Position numbers and translations under genes: made by a program. 64,000 nucleotides of DNA from Stomoxys calcitrans. Lineage: Eukaryota > Arthropoda > Insecta > Diptera > Muscidae. Below the pieces are notes generated by a model that saw nothing but the letters and a program-made list of their open reading frames with translations, was not told the DNA's origin and did no database searches. How positions within the stretch are numbered: position 1 is the stretch's first letter; each line of letters opens with the position of its first letter. The stretch covers positions 211,826,117 through 211,890,116 of the forward strand of contig NC_081553.1 of assembly GCF_963082655.1 (NCBI RefSeq). Direction: 5' to 3'. This document shows positions 58,446 to 64,000 of this stretch, piece by piece.

Positions 58446-59081
58446 CACTGTAGTATTTGTTGTGAGTTGTTGTTTGACTTTTGTTTGTGTTTGCGAAGAA
58501 TAGTCAGTCGGATTTCGCACTGATTTAATTTTATTTTAATTTTCACTGGCAATGGAGTAAAAAAACAACAACAGTTAAACTTTTTTATTCCCTATTAGTT
58601 TTTCGTGGGGATATATCCCCAAGTGGCACGTTTCCTACCTTACGGCGATACTAATTAGACTAAAAGTAATATCGCCTGCGATTGTTTTCAAAAGCAAAAC
58701 AAAAATTACAAAATTGGTTGAATGATTTCTATATCAACTATTTTCTTCATTCACAACATCTTCTTTGTCCATTCACAATTATCCTGTTGCTCAAATTTTC
58801 TCATTTATTTGTATTCGTTGCAACTGGCATCTTTGTAAATAGTCGAATAAGACATCTACTTTGAAATAACTGTATATGCTTGGTGCCTCTTTAAGGTCTC
58901 TATTATTCATTCAATGTCTGTTTGCAACTCATACCCATTTTTCTCTGAGAACCATAAGTCATCTATTAAATAGAGAGTCTATGGTTAAAAAACCATAACA
59001 AACATACATATGTAAATAAATGCAAAGTAAACAGCTGCTGAATGCACTAAAGTTTAGAGTCTAAGCAAAAGTTCGACAATT
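58446..59081. other. Upstream region of zinc-finger gene 5
   Basis: AT-rich, with no gene. It presumably contains the promoter of the gene starting at 59082. Confidence 0.4.
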
Positions 59082-60655
59082 ATGAGTGCAATTAAAAATG
59101 TAAAATGCCGGACTTGTTGTTCAAATGTAAAAGTAAAAACGATTTCCCTTGAAAGCAAACCAAAAGTATTAAAAATAGATAAAACCTATATGGATCTTAT
59201 AAAGTACATAGCACGAATACAGGTTAGCAAATATATCCTTTTACTTAACGGCTTTTATACTACTAACTATTTGTTTTTTAGATGAATCCCCAGGAGGAAT
59301 ATAAATTACCACAGAGTATATGCAACGTGTGTAGCAAGAAAATACGAGACGCTTATACATTCATTGAACAAATCCATAAATCCTATCAACATTTCCTTAC
59401 AATTACGGAAGACCGCTTGGATAGTTTGGAAGATGTTTATTACATCAAACCAGAAATCGAAAGCGGAGTGTTAGATGTTTCAAAGGAGGAAGAGAAAGAA
59501 ATCTCTGAAAGTACACCACCAACTATTAATACTAATAGCTCAACAAATAATTTAGATGGGTCTAATGTGGATGTCATCAAAACGGAAATGGAAACAAAAA
59601 GGCATTCAAATTTATTGTAAGTTTAAAAAGACCCAAAATTATAAATCTCTTATAAAAAAGTAGCCTTAATTTTTTAATCTTAAAGGCATTCAGAAATTGT
59701 GACAAATCCAATGGAATTGGATGAATTATCTGTTCACTCCGATAATCAAAGCACTGCAAGTGAGAGTAGCCATATGGACCCTTTAGATAATGAGGCAAAT
59801 AAGGACGAAGCACCCATATCCATAGAAGATGAAATGCTTCCGGTGCGTTGTGATGAATGCAAAAGGGTTTTTGCAAACTCCCTATTATTAAGTCGCCATA
59901 AAAAAGACACCCACCTGCCGGATGAGCTTAAAATTCAATGTCCCAGTTGTCCGGTGAAATTTAGTCGCCGTTATAACATGTATGCCCATATGAGGACATT
60001 TCATAAAGCCGAAACCGTCACAGAACATCAAATACAACCAAGAAAATTAACCAAAACCGATGTGTGTGATCAATGTCAACGCTCCTATAGTGATAAATAC
60101 AAACTAATGGCCCACATCAAAAATAAGCATGGGCCCGGCAGTGTGCCAAAAAAACCAAAACGACCTCGCAAACAATATCTTTGCACACTTTGTGGCCTAA
60201 CTTGTACTAATAAATCCAATCTAGAAATACACTACCGACGCAAGCACACTGGAGAAAAACCATTCAAATGTGACTTTTGTGAACGTTGCTTCACACGAGC
60301 TTATGAAGTTAAACTTCATCACCGAACGCATACGGGCGAGGCTCCTTATAAGTGTAGCATCTGTGAGAAAGCCTTTAAGAGATCAAACAAATTGAAAATT
60401 CACATGCGTATTCATACAAATGAAAAGCCGTATAAATGCACTGAATGTCATAAGGCATTTAGGGAATCCACGGATTTAAATGTACATCGACGAACGCATA
60501 CAGGAGAAAGACCCTATACATGTAATGTTTGCAATTTCGCATTTACCCAAAAGAATTCGTTAAAATTACATCAAAAGAAGAAAAAACATTTTGCAGAGGA
60601 AGGTGAAAATAATGAAATATCCCATGGCATTAATATATTTCTGAAGAGCAATTAG
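59082..60655 (+). CDS. ZAD-C2H2 zinc-finger protein 5 (8 fingers)
   Basis: Coding exons are 59082-59222, 59282-59616 and 59686-60655 (phases 0, 2; introns 59 and 69 bp), giving 481 residues. The ZAD has C9/C12 (CRTC) and C61/C64 (CNVC). A short acidic linker leads to eight fingers aligned one-to-one with genes 3 and 4. Some helices differ: finger 7 reads FRESTDLNVH where the others have FKQSKDL. Finger 4 has an extra Lys between its two zinc-binding His (HYRRKH). AATAAA at 60662-60667 lies just after the stop. It is a paralog with a probably shifted DNA preference. The last 56 codons are duplicated downstream. Confidence 0.92.
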
Positions 60656-60944
60656 AAGCAAAATAAACACAAAAGATGTGTAAGTGCATGGAGAATTCGA
60701 ACATTTGAAAATTAATGTATTGCAGAAAGAAAATCTTTAGCATGTTTAGAAGAAGACTGGTTCGTATTAATGGATGAGAACCTAAACCCCGAGAGCATGC
60801 AGAATTCCAAATTGTTAAGCATCAACAGAAATGCATTGCTTTGAAATAAACACTGGTTAATTGATCATTATTTCTGTTATCAATACCAGGTGGTCGCTAA
60901 TAAAGTTTGCGAAGTGAAGTTTTAAGAGTCCAACAAGTCAAATC

Positions 60945-61405
60945 CGACGAACGCCTACAGAAGAAAGACCCTATACATGCAATGTTTGCAATTTCGCATT
61001 TAGCCAAAAGAATTCGTTGAAATTACATCAAAAGAAGAAAAAACATTTTGCAGAGGAAGATGAAAATAATGAAATATCCCATGGCATTAATATATTTGTG
61101 AAGAGCAATTAGAAGCAAAATAAAAACAAAAGATGTATAAGTGCAAGGAGAATTCGGACATTTCAAAATATTTAAATGTACTGCAGAAAGAAAATGTTTA
61201 GAAGAAGACTGGTTCGTATTAATGGATGAGAACCTAAACCCCGAGAGCATGTAGAATTCCAAATTGTTAAGCATCAACAGAAATGCATTGCTTTCAAATA
61301 AACACTGGTTAATTGATCATTATTTCTGTTATTAATAATAGTCGGTCGCTAATAAAGTTTGGGAAATGTAAGAAGTGAAGTTCTAAGAGTCCAACAAGTC
61401 AAATC
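60945..61405 (+). pseudogene. Tandem duplicate of the 3' end of zinc-finger gene 5
   Basis: 60945-61405 copies 60488-60944 (offset 457 bp). It starts inside finger 8's upstream linker (RRT...ERPYTCNVCNFAF), continues through the stop and copies the 3' UTR. The coding part, to the TAG at about 61110-61112, is still an open frame (FSQKNSLKLH, ending FVKSN) but has no start and no ZAD. Few substitutions separate the copies, so the event is recent. Confidence 0.85.
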
Positions 61406-61419
61406 CGGAGATTATTTAT

Positions 61420-61960
61420 GAACCTTTTGGGGTAGGATTCATTGTAGGTAAAATACTTCACTTACCAACTTCAGCTAAATCGAATAAAAAATAATGTTTC
61501 TAGGGGCTCAAAAAGTGAAATCCGGACATCAGTTTATCGACCGATTCCGACCACACTTTATCTTGATGTTGGAATTCATAATACAAATAATTGTGCCAAA
61601 TTTCAGCTTAATCAAAGGAAAATTGAGTCGTTTAGGGGCTCAAGAAGTCAAATCCGATGACTAGTTTATATGGGAGCTTTTTATCAGGTTAAACACCAAT
61701 TTGAACCATACTTGGTATGATGAAGTCCTAACAGAAACACTGTGTGCAAAATTTTAGCGCAATTGGTTAATAATTGCAGCTTCTAGGGCTCAAGAATTCA
61801 AGTCGAACGACTACTATATATGAGAGCTACATATATTGAAATCTGAACCGATATGGCCATTTGCAATCCCCAACGTTTAACATATTGTACATAAGAAGTA
61901 TCTCTGCAAAATTTCAAACGGCTAGCTATACGCGTTCGACCACTATCGTGATTTACACAG
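61420..61960. repeat. Dispersed 'gggagctttttatcagg' repeat units
   Basis: Units contain taggggctcaagaagtcaaa, atatgggagct and ttgaaccatacttggtatga. They belong to the 9240-9990 family. No gene is seen. Confidence 0.6.
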
Positions 61961-62039
61961 ATGTAAGGATACTGAAGATGTTTGACAGTAAAACAAAACC
62001 CGAATCATTCTGTGTGGTGTTCAATGCTGTCACGAGAAG

Positions 62040-62215
62040 CTTAGCTGCGAGCTGTCGGACGCGTCCACAGGTTGCGGATAGTGGAATGCTCCATACGGAG
62101 TAGCTGCAACGGCAGTCGCGGACAATCAGCGGTATCGAGCGGAGAGTCTTAGTGATTGGTCGGGCGGCACCGGCTCTTGTACAAATACTGAGTGCCTATG
62201 ATGCTCGATATAACA
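62040..62215 (-). pseudogene. Jockey-type fragment, inverted copy of 32760-32930
   Basis: cgcgtccacaggttgcggat, agtggaatgctccatac and ttgtacaaatactgagtgcc are the reverse complement of the start of the element at 32740-34145. Confidence 0.75.
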
Positions 62216-62945
62216 AGGCGAGTTATTGCATCTTGCATTTAATTAACACGATTATAATGAGTTCGACTTTTCCAGAGGGTTGGAAGGTTTCTCGAATCAA
62301 TCCCACCCGGCTTGACAGATTCCATTGGGAGTAGCCTCACTAACCTTAAACCGTGTCTTCTACTATGATTAGATCTGGAAAAGGCATTTGATAAAATACA
62401 CTATTTAATGCTCATCCCATAATTTTCGAATATTTATGGATTTGGTAGAAGCGCCTGCAAGCTTCTTTATATGTATTTGCCAAATAGGACGCACTTTGTG
62501 GGTGCGTTACCTGTAAGGTAACATGCAGTACTTGAAAGTACTGTACCACCATTCCTGATAGAACCGATTGGAACTATGATATCCCTGGTAATAGAAGTAA
62601 CATAGATTCTTTACGGATGGTTCCAAACTAGACGACCAGGTTGGCTTTGGGGTGTACTCCAAAGATCTAGCACAGGTCATATCGAGAAGGTTACCCGACC
62701 AATGCAGTGTGTGTCAAGCACAGATCCTTTCAATTACGGAAGTGGTGGAATGGTAAAGATATAATGTCATAACGACGATTGGCATAAATATCTTCTCAGA
62801 CTGTCAGGCAGCCATTAAATCCCTGGAGAACGCATTTCTGAACACAAAAACCGCCCTCGACTGTCGCAGATCTCTTAACGAGGTGGCTAAACAGTTCAAA
62901 ATTCACCTGTTCTGGGTGCCGGGCCTTTGGATTTTTGGGTTGGTC
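62216..62945 (+). pseudogene. Non-LTR retrotransposon RT and RNase H fragments
   Basis: Frames include HLINTIIMSSTFPEGWKVSR (RT start), LDLEKAFDKIHYLML (RT motif A) and an RNase H stretch, FTDGSKLDDQVGFGVYSKDL, then NIFSDCQAAIKSLENAFL. Stops and frameshifts break it. It is distinct from the fragment just upstream, which runs in the other orientation. Confidence 0.75.
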
Positions 62946-62989
62946 AGATTTTGACTAATTTCGACACGGACATTGAGTGGTCTAATAAG

Positions 62990-63860
62990 TACAAGTCACA
63001 ATACACAACAATTTTGTAGACCGATCTGAACCATATACAACACAGATGTCGAAAAGCCTAATATAATTCACTGTGTCAAATTTCTGCGAAATCGGATTAT
63101 ATATATATATTATATCTTTACCGAGATGGACCAAATTGAGGAAGGATGTCGAAGGCCCTAACACAAAACACTGTCCCAAATTTCGGCGAAATCGGACAAT
63201 AAATGCGCCATTTATGGGTCCAATACCTTAAATCGAGAGATCTGTCTATATGGCAGCTATATCCAAACATGGACCGGTCTGGGCTAAATTGCATAAAGAT
63301 GTCGAGGGACCTAACACAACTCACTGTCGCAAATTACGACGAAATCGGATAATAAATACGACTTTTATGGGCCCAAGACCTTAAATCGAAAGATCGGTCC
63401 TTATGGCAGCTATATCCAAATCTGGACCGATCTGGGCCATATTGCAGAAAGATGTCTTGGGTCGAACTTAACTCACTGTCCCAAATTTCGACGACATCGG
63501 ACAATAAATAGGCCTTTTTATGGGCCCAAAACCTCAAATCGAGAGATCGGTCTAGGACGGAATTTCTATCTTAAAATTTTCTTTTTAGAGGTTACTTTAT
63601 AATTTTTTAAGAGCACAACAAACCGATTACTGGCTTAGGTGTATGTCCATAGTGGCATGGGACGGATTAATATATGCACCCTCTTTTCAACCTAACCTAA
63701 CCATATTCAAATATGAACCGATCGGGGCCAAATTGAAGACGGATGTCGAGTGGCCTAACGCAACTCACTGTTCCAAATTTCAGCAAAATTGGATAATAAA
63801 TGTGGCTTTTACGGGCCTAAGACCCTAATCGGCGGATCGGTCTATATGGGTGATTTATCA
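62990..63860. repeat. 153 bp tandem repeat
   Basis: Units begin gagagatcggtct / tatatggcagctatatcc at 63235, 63388 and 63541 (exact 153 bp spacing), with degenerate flanking units on both sides. They contain gatgtcgagggacctaacac and aaatcggataataaat. The array is interrupted by the insertion at 63554-63702. Minus-strand frames in it are artefacts. Confidence 0.85.
63554..63702 (+). mobile_element. 5'-truncated 3' tail of the RNase H non-LTR element
   Basis: ggacggaatttctatcttaa, then ttagaggttactttataa and gcttaggtgtatgtccatag, ending caacctaacctaacc. It matches 49325-49470, starting at the end of that element's coding region. It sits inside a 153 bp repeat unit, so it inserted after that array formed. 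Confidence 0.8.
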
Positions 63861-64000
63861 AGATATATTCCGTTATAGCCCATCTTCGAATTTAACCTCC
63901 TTATGGACAAAAAAAGAATCTGTGCAAAGTTTCAGCTCATTTTTATTATTTTTAAAGACTGTAGCGTGATTTCAACAGACCGACGGGCATGGCTAGATCA

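Noticed and set aside
62982..63537. Series of 65-68 codon minus-strand frames
   Set aside because: They recur with the 153 bp tandem repeat and are by-products of it.

Overview
The window is nuclear DNA of a higher (calyptrate) fly. It most resembles a muscid such as Musca or Stomoxys, but that placement rests on remembered repeat families and was not searched. The supporting signs are small GT-AG introns of about 58-72 bp, ZAD-type zinc-finger genes (an insect expansion), Drosophila-like Taf12 and heme oxygenase proteins, and a dense load of dipteran repeats. These repeats include a tRNA-derived SINE, mariner and Tc1 elements, Jockey-like and RNase H-bearing non-LTR fragments, and TA-flanked MITEs.

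Layout. 1-6.2 kb: the 3' end of a receptor-type tyrosine phosphatase gene on the + strand, whose last intron is filled by a 3.1 kb minisatellite. 6.2-31 kb: a gene-poor stretch of transposon debris, with one structurally complete Tc1-like element at 15.6-17.3 kb. 31-36 kb: two compact minus-strand genes, Taf12 and heme oxygenase, separated by a decayed Jockey-type element. 37-61 kb: five ZAD-C2H2 zinc-finger genes, all on + and all sharing the same split-ZAD gene structure. They fall into two groups: two long genes with many fingers (37.4-44 kb) and three eight-finger genes (45-47, 55.6-57.3 and 59-60.7 kb). Between them sit a minus-strand gene for a signal-peptide protein with a C-terminal TRAF/MATH domain (50-51.3 kb) and a small retroelement-ORF1-like coding region (53.7-54.4 kb). 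61-64 kb: a duplicated 3' end of the last zinc-finger gene, then non-LTR fragments and a 153 bp tandem repeat.

Gene relationships. The zinc-finger genes look like a tandem-duplication cluster. All five split the ZAD with a phase-0 intron at the same place and have a phase-2 intron before the fingers. The remaining genes are not functionally linked in any way visible here: Taf12 is a general transcription cofactor subunit, heme oxygenase is an ER-bound catabolic enzyme, and the phosphatase and the MATH protein look membrane-associated or secreted.

Exon boundaries were placed by reading splice sites and checking that phases join. No transcript data or database search was available. Homologies are from memory of the families.
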